64,000 nucleotides of DNA from Juglans regia (GCF_001411555.2 NC_049904.1:23015370-23079369), one strand, 5' to 3'. Shown: positions 48,493-60,380, counted from the stretch's first letter. Notes: a model not told the origin generated them from the sequence alone. A program made the numbers and translations.

Positions 48493-49440
48493 TTTTGAGG
48501 GGCAATACAACCAGGTTTATATAACTTTTTCTTTGTTCCGCTTTGTTTCCATATATATGCTATTAAAATGAATGCTACGACATCTATTCCTGTCTTTATA
48601 AATATTTCAAACACTATTAAATAAAGAATAAGTATTATTAGATCCACATAATGATATCCATAACTGGTGAATTGTTGAAGGCATTATACGGAAGCAAATC
48701 TTCCCCCTGCTTTTACTCAGCATCGATGGTTAGATTTATATTAAAATTAGTTGCAGACTCACTAGCATGGGAGTAATTAAATTTATTGATCCTCTTCCTT
48801 TGTCTAGTTCTTATTTTCTACTTGTCTGGAGAGTTCAACAAACAATTTCTTACAAGTACTAATAGGAGCTTTTCTTTAGGCCTATTTGTGTAGAGTTTCA
48901 TTCAGTAGTAAGAAGCAGATACAATGAAAGCCATATCCTTACAAACTTTGACAAGCCTTAAAATTACACGCCTTGCTTGGCTAGAAGTGCCAAGTTAAAT
49001 GCCTCCAAGTCCAGAAATCCCAACCCACCAGAATTTGATTGGGAGTTTGAAAGTACTTGTTCAGAGGCATTCTAGATATCACCATCTGGGCGCCTCATGT
49101 TTGGTTTCCCAATAGTTAAGGTGGGTACCATGTCATGCCCAGGCAGGGAAGCAACATCCGATGGCCCCTTCTACCCTTTTACATAGCAAAAAATGATTGT
49201 GTCAATAGGTGGTCAATAACACAGTTTCCCATAGGGACACTTGATGATTTTTCAACATTACAAAGCTGTAAAAGAACTCTTCCTGATGGTGTAGCAAATC
49301 ATGTGCCAAGAATATTTGTGCTTCTTAGAAAATGTAAATTGATGGCTTTCAGCTTTCTTTATTGGCACTGGGTATCTAGGATAGGAACAAAGTTCCGACT
49401 AATCCCGAGGGTGCATGAGGCCTTGGCAAGGAGCTGACGG
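48493..49440. repeat. RLP 3'-flank module, copy B
   Basis: Closely matches 29975-30600 downstream of RLP-A, with an extra block at about 48723-48820. The + frame at 49135-49437 is unrecognised and its 5' part lies in this flank, so I do not call it a gene. Confidence 0.75.
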
Positions 49441-49559
49441 TTTTTGGCTTGATCTCGCTTGAGTGAGTGGGTCCATATATGTATTTCAAACACAATTTTT
49501 TACAGTTTTGAATTAACATGCATTTCTAGTTTTCTCTATTATGTTTAAGCTAAACATTA

Positions 49560-50525
49560 CAATTCTTAGGTAAATTTCAATGTATAACATGCTTCACTTG
49601 TACTGTTGGTTTCGTAAATGCATGTGGGGAATCATAATGTATTGGAATGAGTACTACTGCAGAGATTGATATTTTATTATTATTTCTTTAAAATATCTCA
49701 ATTTCCATTGAAGAATCATGTACTGCTCAATCGGTTAGTAACTTTTGTCTGAAAGATTAATTGATTAATGTATAATCACATATTATATTTGTTAGATTTT
49801 ATTACACTCCCCTTAAATTTTATATATATCTATACGGATGGATTTGCAGCTTCGGCCTTAATTCGACGAGCCACGAGTCGAAGCGAATGCCAGCCTGAAC
49901 GGACGTAGCTTTGATCGGTACCTATATATATGTGTGTGTTATTTGGATTGGTGAATAATAATGTATTTGCTTCGGTACCTATATCTATCTTTTTTCAATG
50001 TATAAAATGCTTCACTTGTACTGTTTGTTTCGTAAATGCATGTGTGGAATAATAATGTATTGGCATGAGTACGGCCGAGATTGATATTTTATTATTATTT
50101 CTTTAAAAAATCCCAATTTCCATTGAAATTCGAATGTACTGCTCAATTGGTTAGTAACTTTTGTTTGAAAGATTAATTGGAGGTCGATCTTTATTATATA
50201 AAAGGAAGAAGAAGAAGATCTATAGATTGTGGCATCTTACTATAGATTCAAAACCAAATTAGGAGTAAATCTATAGATTCAAAACCAAATTTTATTTGTC
50301 TAATTCGAAAAACCAAATTTACCAGATTCCATCTGCGTGCTATAAGTATTTCTATCTCAAAAGAAACAAGGAAATTAAAAGCTGCAACTATATATTTCAC
50401 TCCTAATGCCATAACCAAATGATTTAGTTGTTAGATCTTTCAATTCACTTAAGTTTTTCTTTTTTTAGTTTTATCATCTCCCTCCCTCCAAACAATATAA
50501 TTATTCTAATGGGGCTTTTGTATAA
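49560..50525. repeat. CNL 3'-flank module, copy 3 (orphan)
   Basis: Blocks from the CNL downstream flank occur here without any CNL coding sequence, and part is duplicated within the stretch (GAGATTGATATTTTATTATT near 49658 and near 50080). It implies a third CNL copy whose coding region was lost. CACTA-3 is inserted at its right edge. Confidence 0.7.
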
Positions 50526-50639
50526 CACTACAACACAATTGCTTTTTAGTGACGGTTGGAAAATTGTGACAGTCCATAGACCGTCACTAAAATGCATTTT
50601 CTGTGACAGTTTCTGGAAACCGTCACTAAAGATAGAATG

Positions 50640-50815
50640 ACATTTTTTTACGTTCCAACGTATGGGAAATATACGTTCGAACGTTATGTCTGTTTACGTT
50701 TGAACGTAAAATGTTTTGGCGCAACCGTTCGCACGTTATTAATTAACGTTCGAACGTAAAAAGTTTGCCCCAATGTTCGAACATTAAGTAATAACGTTCG
50801 AACGTTCATTGTAAA
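50640..50815. repeat. CACTA-3 5' subterminal CGTTCGAACG repeats
   Basis: Several ACGTTCGAACG-type motifs and variants follow the terminal GTGACGG/CCGTCAC hairpins. Confidence 0.8.
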
Positions 50816-51109
50816 TTTAAATTAAATGACTTTAATTTAAAAATTATGTGGTTTTTATTGTGCATAATTTGTGAACAAGTCTAAAAAATTGAATTGTATA
50901 TATTTATATATACACAATTTGAAATATATAAATACATATTTATGTTTATATATATTTGAAATGCAGTGATTTAGTATTAAAGTTGAAAAATATAACATCA
51001 AATAAGATTAAAAATTGAAATTAACAAACGATAGAAATATTCAATAATATTTTTCATTACAAATATTAAAAATAAAATACAAGATTTAATAAAATGTAGT
51101 AAACAACAG

Positions 51110-52293
51110 TTAGATGATAACGTTATCCGCAAAAGTCGAACTCCGTACCTCCTCAGTCAAGGTATCAACCTTGTTGTTGAGGATAGTTACATGATGGGTG
51201 AGTTCGGCAACAGACGTCGATATAGCCTTGAGCGATCGATCGAGCTTATGATCGATATGCGCAGTCAGCTGTGAGATGACCGCATTAATCCAAGCAGGCC
51301 ACACATCTCCTGCAGATGTGCTCGACGTATGCTGACTACTACTCCCGACATGACCTGGCTCAGGCTGCGTCGGAGGAACTAGATCCTCTACAGGGGGTGG
51401 CTAACGTCCCCTCGCCTGTCCAATGCTACGTCGATGCGTGGTCATGTCGAGGGGGCTCATCTGATCTTTGACCCGCTCCTCTGGCTGGGTCGGCACTCCC
51501 CGTGCAAGTAATAGTCGGCTGATTAGGACACCGTATGAGAGATTATCCGTGGAGACGATGCTCGCCTCGTAACGGATCCTCTCAAAGATGTGCAGTGGCA
51601 AATCTGTAGGATCTCCACGTGCCACTCGTATAAAAAATTGTGCCCGAAGCCGACTAAATGTGGTTTTATGAGCCACGGGATCGACATTTGTTGCAACAAT
51701 AAGGTGTAACATGCGGAAGAAATGCAGCAGATGGTTCTGGTTGAAGGGGTTCTTCCGCTCGATCTGCATGCGGTCCCTCCCGGTGAGGATGTAGAAATCC
51801 TCGTCTCGGTCATCATCTCGAGCCTCGACGCCAGTATCCTCAGCCTCTGACTAGCCTGCATCTCTTGCTGATGCTGGCTCAAATGCCTGGCCAGTAGATG
51901 ATGTAGAAGTGCCTACATCCTCACGGGGTGTTGAGTGTGCAAATGTCTCAACTCCTCGACGAATCCCAAGGTGCTCGTCGATGACATCTGGTGATACCTC
52001 AATAGAAACACCGTGTACAGTCACGGTGTGAGAGGATGCATCATGAGGCATGTCACACATCCCCATATAAAATTCTTGAACCATTAAGGGGTACACATTC
52101 CCCCTCAATGTGCAAATATTTCCCCAGCCTCTCTGAGGAAAACATCTCTCAGGTTCGTCTGCTGCCAACAGAGTTCGTCGAACTCATTAATCAGGACCTC
52201 TCGCTCTACCATAACAGTAAGAGCTCCGATACGGGCAGTGTCCGACGTGGCTCCTTCCCTCCCTCGTTTCCTAGTATGCAGTGGAAGAGCCAT
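51110..52293 (-). pseudogene. Minus-strand PF20167-like 'putative plant transposon protein', broken
   Basis: Reading right to left: an N-terminal piece (start MALPLHTRKRGREG, 52293-52105), then after a frameshift near 52130 a long frame with VQEFYMGM, VHGVSIEVSPDVIDEHLGI, and HLLHFFRMLHLIVATNVDP near 51700. It ends in a heptad-like C-terminus with repeated leucine/valine/isoleucine spacing (51304-51110). Two TAG codons interrupt one continuous frame, at 51851-51853 and 51401-51403. The pattern (reactive 'EFY' segment, HGxxI-SP-xID..LGI, later 'L..I...N.DP..H' helix region) resembles the plant transposon protein domain PF20167 as I remember it. It lies opposite to and upstream of the Transposase_24 gene. 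Function is unknown. Confidence 0.6.
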
Positions 52294-52389
52294 ATCCTGA
52301 AAATAGAAAAGGAAAAAAAATTATTTACATTAATGCATTTTTTTGTATTAATTTATGCATTTTTTTGTATTAATTTGAAGCTGCTCTGC

Positions 52390-52860
52390 ATTATACGTTC
52401 GAACGTAAAATAATGTAAATAAATTGATGTTCGAATGTATAACATATACGTTCGAATGTAAAACATAGACGTTCGAACATAAACAGTAAATAAATATTGG
52501 CTGACGTACGTTCGGACGTTTATGTTTTACGTTCAAACGTATTTGTTTTACGTGTGAACGTAAATACGAACATCCGAACGTCGAAGCATGAATAACGTAG
52601 AAAATCACTATGTTCGGACGTTATAATTAAACATCCGACCGTATGTGATTTACGTTTGAAAGTAAAATATTCACGTTCGAACGTATGTTGTTTAATAATA
52701 TTTAAAAGTATACATTAAACGTTTATGAAAATTGATGAATAAAACATCCAAATGTAAGAAGGTTACGTTCCAACGTAGAAGTCGTAACGGCTCTGTAATT
52801 TAAACGTCGTACGTTCGAACGTCTTGGTGAAACGTTCAAACGTTACGACGCAGAGCTGAG
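52390..52860. repeat. Internal CGTTCGAACG array 1 in CACTA-3
   Basis: Many ACGTTCGAACGT-type motifs and one-base variants, upstream (minus-strand sense) of the PF20167-like gene. Similar internal clusters lie at 53240-53275 and 54410-54870. Confidence 0.75.
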
Positions 52861-53616
52861 TCGACTCTGCCATTATTGAAATCTCAAAAATTTCTCTACA
52901 AGGTTCTAAATGCCGAAATGTCATCGTAGAAATGAAGTATACACATCAAGAAACATTTCTACGGTGACTATTCGGCCAATGGCTGGCCGTGGTGGCTGAA
53001 AAATGAAGTTGAATATCCGGCCACCACTTATCCGATTTTAAACAAAACTCAATCCAAATCTCAATAAAATACATGTTATTTGAATAAAAGATGAATACCT
53101 ACCTTTTTGTGACGGTTGTGGCGGAGTTGACGGCGGCGGTGATGGAGGCGTGGCGGCGTACAACGTAACGGACGTTTGATAATTACGTTTTGGAAATGTC
53201 ATTTCGACGTTCGGTTTTGGCCTTATATTATATATACACAGAACGTTCGAACGTAATAATAATTACGTTCGAACGTTTGTCAATTTAATTTGAAAAATAA
53301 TATCTATAATATATTATATTATAAATGTTTATGTTATATATTAAGATGTTATATAATATTATTGACAATTAAGCCAATTTGGTTTGACGTTTGTGAGTAC
53401 TTGTTATATTTTTAAAGTTTAGCAATATGTTTATACATGTTGTGATTTTATGCTTACTCTTGAAATAATTGTGATTATTGTTTGTAAATTTTGTGAATAG
53501 TTTATGAGTTTATGGTGTTTATTGATGAATTTATATGTGTATAAATATTGTTGTAAGAATATTGTGAATATTCTGTGATATGAATTTAATACATTTAATA
53601 CATAAATATTCTTTAT

Positions 53617-54400
53617 TATATACATTTATGTTCTCATTTAAAGTATTATGCTATCATACTATACAATGTAGTATATCGTTATAGATATATACAACGTAGT
53701 ATATATATTATATTATAAGTTAGTATATAAGTTAGAATTTAATAAGTAACAATTTAATATATGGACCATTTGATTTATATATAGATGGTATAGTTTATAT
53801 ATATGTACACTTATGTTCTTATTTAAAGTATTATGCTATCATACTATACAATGTAGTATATAGTTATAGATATATATATATACAATGTAATATATATTAT
53901 ATTATAAGTTAGTATATAAGTTAGAATTTAATAAGTAACAATTTAATATATATCCTTAAGATTTATATATATGGTATAGTTTATATATTATATACATGAT
54001 TTATGTTCTCATTTAAAGTATTATGCTAGCATACTATACAATGTAGTATAGAGTTATAGATATATACAATGTAATATATATATTATATTATAAATTAGTA
54101 TATAAGTTAGAATTTAATAAGTAACAATTTAATATATATCCTTAAGATTTATATATATGGTATAGTTTATATATTATATACATGATTTATGTTCTCATTT
54201 AAAGTATTATGCTAGCATACTATACAATGTAGTATAGAGTTATAGATATATACAATGTAATATATATATTATATTATAAGTTAGTATATAAGTTAGAATT
54301 TAATAAATAACAATTTAATATATATCCTTAAGATTTATATATATATGGTATAGTTTATATATTATATACATGATTTATGTTCTCATTTAATAAGTATAGT
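53617..54400. repeat. AT-rich tandem array, about 186-bp period, 4 units
   Basis: The anchor AAGTATTATGCTA recurs at 53641, 53825, 54016 and 54202 (spacings 184, 191 and 186). Units are rich in TATA and carry TTATGTTCTCATTT at their start. Confidence 0.8.
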
Positions 54401-54409
54401 AGGAATAGT

Positions 54410-54870
54410 ACGTTCGAACGTTAAACCAAGAGCGGGAAATTTCCCGCTCGATTAAGGTATCTGTGTGATTATTTAGACGTTCAGACGTTTATACTATACG
54501 TTCGAACGTTATTTGATGAAAATCACCAGAAAATTATGTACATTCGAACGCCAAATCTGTTAACGTCCAAATGTTAGTTAAATTAGTGCGGGAAATTTTC
54601 CACTCAAATATGGCAACACTTTGATGAAATGTACGTTTGGACGTCTTAGTTAGATGTTTGAACGTTCATCTGAAAATCTATGAACGTTCGAACGGAAAAT
54701 TGTGCTACATTCGAACATAGGGAAGGAAAGTGCGGGAACTTTCCCGCTAGATTTTATGTTACATCAGAAGAAGGTTACATTCGAACGTGTATTTTAAACG
54801 TCCAAACGTTCTGGACGGGAAAATTTTAGAATATAACGTTCGGACGTACAACTTAAACGTTCGAACGTGT
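54410..54870. repeat. Internal CGTTCGAACG array 2 in CACTA-3
   Basis: A dense cluster of the palindrome and its variants, interspersed with a second motif, GCGGGAAATTTCCCGC-like (near 54434, 54580 and 54732). Confidence 0.75.
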
Positions 54871-54988
54871 GAACTTATATATTAGAACATAATCAGTACG
54901 CGCATGGGAGAAACAGATCATTTCTTCTTCTCCCGTGCGCGCAACAGAGAGTGAGAGGGTTAGAAGTTCCTTATGGCCGAAGGCTCTG

Positions 54989-54990
<2 letters not shown>

Positions 54991-55022
<32 letters not shown>
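54991..55022. repeat. GA microsatellite
   Basis: An uninterrupted (GA)n run. Confidence 0.9.
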
Positions 55023-55026
<4 letters not shown>

Positions 55027-56250
55027 AGAGTGAGAGAGAGTTGAGTCTTGGTAAGAAAAAATTTTAATTTATTGTCCTTTTATGAATTTTATGATATTTA
55101 TATTGTGTTTTTGTTATAGAATATTTCTAATAAATTAGTATTGTATTTTTTTGAAGGATTGGTTGTTTTGGAAAGTTGGAAGATTTTGATTTGAAAGAGG
55201 CTAGAACATTGTTAGTGCTAGGTATATTTCTAAACTTTATCAATATGTTGTTGCATGTGATTTTATGCTTACTCTTGAAATAATGTGATTATTGTTTGTA
55301 TAGTCTGTAAATAGTTTGTGAATTATTGTAAATATGTTGTGATATGGAATATGTTAATACATGTGGCATATTATTTTGTGAATATGTTAATACATGTGAC
55401 ATATTATTTTGTGAATATATTGTGTGTTATTGTGAATATATTGTGATATGAACTTGAGCAATTTAAATTATTATTTGTGAATGACGTTTGAATATGTTTA
55501 CATTGTTACAAATATATTGTCCTTAAGCTTTGTTAATACATGTTTTGTGAATATATACAATGTTATTGTGAATATATTGTGATTATTGTTTGTATAGTTT
55601 GTAAATAGTTTGTGAGTTATTGGGAATATCTTGTGATATGAATTTGAAATATTGTGATAATAATATTTCAAATTAAGTAATAACAAATAAAAGTAACTCT
55701 TTAAGAATTATAATAATTAAAATTATATTATAACCTTTGAAATTTAAGTATGATAATTAAAATAAGAAACTTTAAGAATAGTAATAATTAAATATTGATA
55801 ATATAATTTGAAATTAAGTAATAACAAATAAAAGTAACTCTTTAAGAATTATAATATTTAAAATTATATTAAAACTTTTGAAATTTAAGTATAACAATTA
55901 AAATTATACTTTAAGAATGTTAATAATTAAAATTTTAATATAACCCTTAAAATACTCTTCAATAAAAAAGTCTTGAACCTACTAAATAAGTACAGTTGGA
56001 ATTAAGTAAATATACTTATTTATTATAAACTAAAGAGAAAGAAAATAAGGATCAAATTTATATAAAAATTATACACTTATTGTCTATAATAAATAAATAA
56101 CTCACTCAATTAAGTATAACAATTAAGATTATAATTGTGGAATGATAATAATTAAAATTATATAATAATCTCAGAAATTATATATAACAATTATAGTATA
56201 ACATTTGAAATTAAGTATAACAATTAAAATTATACTTTGAGAATGATGAT

Positions 56251-56428
56251 CTTGTACACAACGAGGGAATATGATCTTGAAGAAATGTTGGAATTTTAAT
56301 TTAATTGCTTGACTGTCATAGTCTCTCCGGCCTTGAGAGTTGTCAAGGTCGGACAGTTTGTGACGGTTAAGTAATTAGACTAAAATTTAAACATTTCTTC
56401 AAGATCATTCTCCCTCGTTGTGTACAAG
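56251..56428. other. Near-perfect 178-bp foldback hairpin inside CACTA-3
   Basis: Left arm 56251-56336 and right arm 56343-56428 are 86-nt inverted copies with no indels and roughly a dozen mismatches, separated by a 6-nt loop. The outer 18 bases (CTTGTACACAACGAGGGA) pair perfectly. It is either a foldback MITE or a small-RNA precursor-like hairpin. Confidence 0.85.
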
Positions 56429-56493
56429 ACACAAAACTTAGGGTCACATAATATTTTGTGAATGACGTTTGAATATGTTTACATTGTTACAAA

Positions 56494-57804
56494 TATTGGC
56501 ACAGTAGTTCGAGCTTATGCTCCAATTTATGTGCGCTCATGGCGAGATGTTCCGACTGAGATTAAGGAGCACATTCGAAGTTGTGTGCTGGTGAGTTTAC
56601 TTTTCAGTATATTTTTTTCACCTAGATTAATATATTATATTTTTGACCCGATTCCTTTGTTAGGATGAATTCGACCTTGACTTTGGCCGTAGCGAGGATT
56701 TGAGAACCGTGAATGAGTTGATGGCTACACTATTCCGACGTCACAAAGGACGATGTCATGACCACTTCAAGAAGTTTGAGATGTTGGAAGAGGCTGCGCA
56801 GTCTCCTTTTCAGCAGATGAAGTTAGATGATTGGAGAAAGTGTTGTGATCTTTTCGCATCTCCAGATTATCAGGTATTTTATATTTATATCTTTTAATTA
56901 TTTACATTCATATTCGTTCTATATATTATATGCATGTGTACATATTACAATTAATATTTTTAATATATTTTATAGCACTTGAGTTCTACAAATGCACATA
57001 ATAGATCCGCTCTGACTGTCCATCATCGTGCCGGTTCAAGGTCATTCCACCGTCTTGCTGAAAAAATGGTAATTAAAAAATTATAGAATTCATTTATTTT
57101 CTTGATATTCTTTCTGATAAGTACTAAAATTATTTTTTTAAAATTGCTAATATTGTCGCTTTGTTAGAAACGTGATGATCCTAAAAATTTTTTCCTCATT
57201 CATGTCTATGCTGCTGCTCACACTAATGAGCATAGTGAGTGGATGGATCCTGTCGCTACAGATAATTATGTAAGCAGTGTTAATTTTGTTCAATAAATTA
57301 TTTATATAACATTTTAATAGTTTATTTCTTATTTCTATTTCTTTTAATATGTTACTAAATTATTTACAATCATTACCTTTTAAATTGCAGAGAAAAATGA
57401 TGGAGATGCAGTCGACTTTTGAGGAATCATCTCCTAGTGACATAGACATATTCACGCAAGTGCTCGGGCCGCAGTCTAGTATGGCAAGAGGTTTGGGACG
57501 ATCTATCAAGCATAAATTTCCATCCTCCTCAACCTCATCGGCTTCACAAATTAATAATCTTACGGCAGATTTAGAAGCTGCACGGCGTGAGAATGAGTAT
57601 ATGAGGTCGAGACAGCAAGAGTTAGAGTCTCTCTTAGAACGACAGTCTCATTTAGAGACGCGTTTGCAGGACCAACAGAGAGACCAAGAGGAAAGAATAC
57701 GTAGTGAAGTGCAAGAGCAAGTGCAACGAGAGATGATGGTGCAAATGGAGCGTGTTATGTCGTTGCAACAGAATCCCCGTGGGCGAGGGAAAAAGAAGAA
57801 ATAA
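56494..57804 (+). pseudogene. Transposase_24 gene of CACTA-3, lacking exon 1 and the first part of exon 2
   Basis: Homology to the CACTA-1 gene starts inside exon 2 (IGTVVRAYAP) at 56494. Exons are 56494-56590 (partial), 56664-56873, 56976-57068, 57168-57269 and 57391-57804, all with GT...AG borders and preserved phase. The C-terminal coiled coil and GRGKKKK end are intact and nearly identical to CACTA-1. The missing N-terminal part has been replaced by a copied 42-bp piece of the upstream spacer. An in-frame ATG at 56462 in that spacer could provide a new start. Confidence 0.75.
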
Positions 57805-57944
57805 ATTTTATCAATATTTCTGACTAGTTTTAATATCTAATTTTGTGCTTTTATAAGACATTGTTATTGTTAATTGGGTATGTAATATGATATAACATTG
57901 GTATTATGTTTTTAAATTTTATGAAATTAGTATTTCTGATCTGT

Positions 57945-58500
57945 ACGTTCGAATGTAAATAAAAATCGTTCGAACGTTGGTTAACACTCTAACAAACGTT
58001 CGAACGTAAATACAATTTGACCTTTCGAACGTCAAACTGTACGTTCGAACATATTCACGCTAAAATGAACAAACCGTTCGAACGGTAAAGCGATTAACGT
58101 TCGAACAAGGAACTTGCATTCGAACGCTCTTTCGTTTACATTCGAAATAACGTCCGAACATTATACACGCCACGTTTGAACATTTACGTTTACGTTCGAA
58201 CAAATATTCGAACGTTTATTGTAGTTAACGTTCGGACGCATTAACATTCGAACGTAAATATATTACGTTCGAACGATTTTCAACGAACGTAAAATTCTCT
58301 CATTCGAACGCCAATCGGTCGGGTGAACGTCCGAATGTAAATATGATACGTTCGAATGATATTCAACGAACGTCAAATTATCTCATTCGAACGCCAATCG
58401 GTCGAGTATAACGTCCGAACATTTTATTTTACGTCTGAACGTTATTTTCTGTGACAGTTTATAACCGTCACAAAAACATGAACGTTCGAACGTTGTACCG
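57945..58500. repeat. CACTA-3 3' subterminal CGTTCGAACG repeats
   Basis: Co-linear with 40600-41150 of CACTA-2. Followed by GTGACGG/CCGTCAC hairpins leading to the right terminus. Confidence 0.85.
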
Positions 58501-58698
58501 AACGGAACACTTCCAACCGTTGCTAAAAATATTTTTTGTGACGGTTGAACAGTAAACCGTCACCAAATGTTTTCTGTGACGCACTTTAGGTGACGGTTGT
58601 GGTGACGGTTTCAAACCGTCACCAAATATGTTTAGTGACGGTTTGCCCTTTTTTGGTGACAGTTTCCTCTGTCACAAAAGTCACATTCTGTTGTAGTG

Positions 58699-59890
58699 TA
58701 AGGTAAACTCACTTCCTTTTCTTATATCTTTATGGACAATGCTAGGGATCTCGTGGGAGCTTCCTGCATTTTTTTCCCCCTTCATGATTAAGAAATTGTT
58801 ATTTAATAATATTGGTGATTTTCTTCTTTTTTAAAAAAATATTTTAAGTGTTCAAAAAATGATGTGAAATAACTAAGTTTTTTTTTCTCATAAAATTTTT
58901 TAACTCTTTTAAATATTTAAAAAAAAATTCAAAATATTATTAAACAACATTTTCTTAATCACTAAATAAAAAAAATCTAACCTTTGGATTTAAGTCCATT
59001 TGGCTGAATCATATCACAAGACCCATATCCGTGGGTTGACCCAGAACGATTTGACCATTGACCTTGACTTGCTTGACTAGTTGACCCGACCTGTTTGAAT
59101 GACTTGGTTGATAGGGTCACTAAATCTGAATTGATTCAGATCATAAAATATAATAATAATTATTTTTTTTTCAAAAAAAAAAAGAATTTAAAAAATTTAT
59201 TTCTCTTAATATCTCTATAATAGACGTCATTTAATATTTTCTTATTTATATACATAATTATTTTTTTAAATATTCAATTCCAATTCATAAATATGGCTTA
59301 GAGAAATTAATGTGATATGTCGCTTAAGTGACTTCTATCATGAACATTTTCTCCTTGGCCTAAGAAGGTGAAATTTAGTGAATTGCATCTAGTTACATCT
59401 AAATCCATGTGAATAACAATATGCCCAAAGGAAGATATTTATTTGGTCGAGTCATAGATGATATAAGGTAGTTAATTGTAAATTGTGTAATTTTTGGGAT
59501 TATCCTGTCCAAAAACTTGATTGCAATGATGCACTAGGCATCTCATAAGGGCTCATTTTTATAAAATCGTAAAATTTTCTTTTAATTTTATGTCATGTTG
59601 TCTAATTGATTTTGTTGTTCAATTAAACTAAAGCTTGCATGATGATAATTATGGGCCAATACATTAAAATTGTGAGATATTTATTTATTGTGAGTTTATT
59701 TTGTTTCACTTCTAGTGAATGTATATATGATATCTGTCAATTTGAATAACATTCAAATTTTTAACGGATCTAAACTGGCAAAATAGAAAGAGCATGTTAC
59801 TATTGTTCTTGAGTGTATGAATTTGGACTATGCGCTCCGGGTTATGAGCCTCCCAAACCTACTGATCAGAGTTCTACTGATTAGAAGACA
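58699..59890. other. Intergenic DNA with a TTGACY cluster, no gene
   Basis: AT-rich with no coding region. It contains six TTGAC[C/T] motifs in 51 bp at 59036-59086. The right part (from about 59480) may be LTR or leader sequence of the copia fragment that follows. Confidence 0.45.
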
Positions 59891-59899
59891 ACTTATGAG

Positions 59900-60380
59900 A
59901 AATGAGAGTGCTATTATTGCATGAGTCTTATGATAATAAATCATTCTATTCGAGGTGCAATGCCTGGAAAGAAAAATGCCAAAAAGTACCTAAGTCAATT
60001 AGCAGACTAATTCGTTATAATGGAAAAGGTAGAGACATACGCTTCCTAGCAAACTTGTCTCAATGCGGTATAATGGCAAAGAGAATATAAGAGAGTATAT
60101 TATGAAATGTCAAATCTTGTTACTAGATTGAGAGCACTAAAGTTAGAGTTTTCTTATCAAATTCTTGTGCATCTCATTATGATTTCCCTTCCTGTACATT
60201 TTTGTCCCTTTAAGATTAATTATAATACTCAAAGGGAGAAATGGACTCTTAATGAGCTCATTGCTCATTGTATGCAAGAGGATGAAAGGTTGAAACAAGA
60301 AATGTTTGGTACCCCGTCCCTCTGTAAAAGACTTAGTGGGGATCCGTGGTGCCATGGGTGCTAGCCATATGACAACACCC
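59900..60380 (+). pseudogene. Ty1/copia gag fragment (UBN2-type)
   Basis: The + strand reads a degraded copia gag. The clearest part, from about 60085 to 60310, is shared across two frames: an NIREYIMK-like start, then LVTRLRALKLE, LVHLIMISLP and KWTLNELIAHCMQEDERLKQE. These match the helical UBN2/gag-polypeptide domain of plant copia elements. Stops and a frameshift precede it, and no RT or integrase follows. A fragment only. Confidence 0.7.

Larger units (their letters stand above)
50526..58698 (+). mobile_element. CACTA (En/Spm) transposon 3, 8173 bp, complex
   Basis: It starts CACTACAACACAATTGC and ends TTCTGTTGTAGTG, with a perfect TAA target duplication (50523-50525 and 58699-58701). 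Left to right it contains GTGACGG hairpins, a short CGTTCGAACG array (50650-50815), a broken minus-strand gene (51110-52293), internal CGTTCGAACG arrays (about 52390-52860, 53240-53275, 54410-54870), an AT-rich tandem array (53617-54400), a GA microsatellite (54991-55022), AT-rich spacer, a foldback hairpin (56251-56428), a Transposase_24 gene lacking exon 1, and the 3' subterminal array. No TNP2-type transposase is visible, so it should depend on another copy for movement. Confidence 0.92.

Noticed and set aside
49135..49437. 100-codon + strand frame downstream of RLP-B
   Set aside because: Its 5' part lies in the RLP 3' flank, and I recognise no domain; a fragment of an unknown gene is possible but unsupported.
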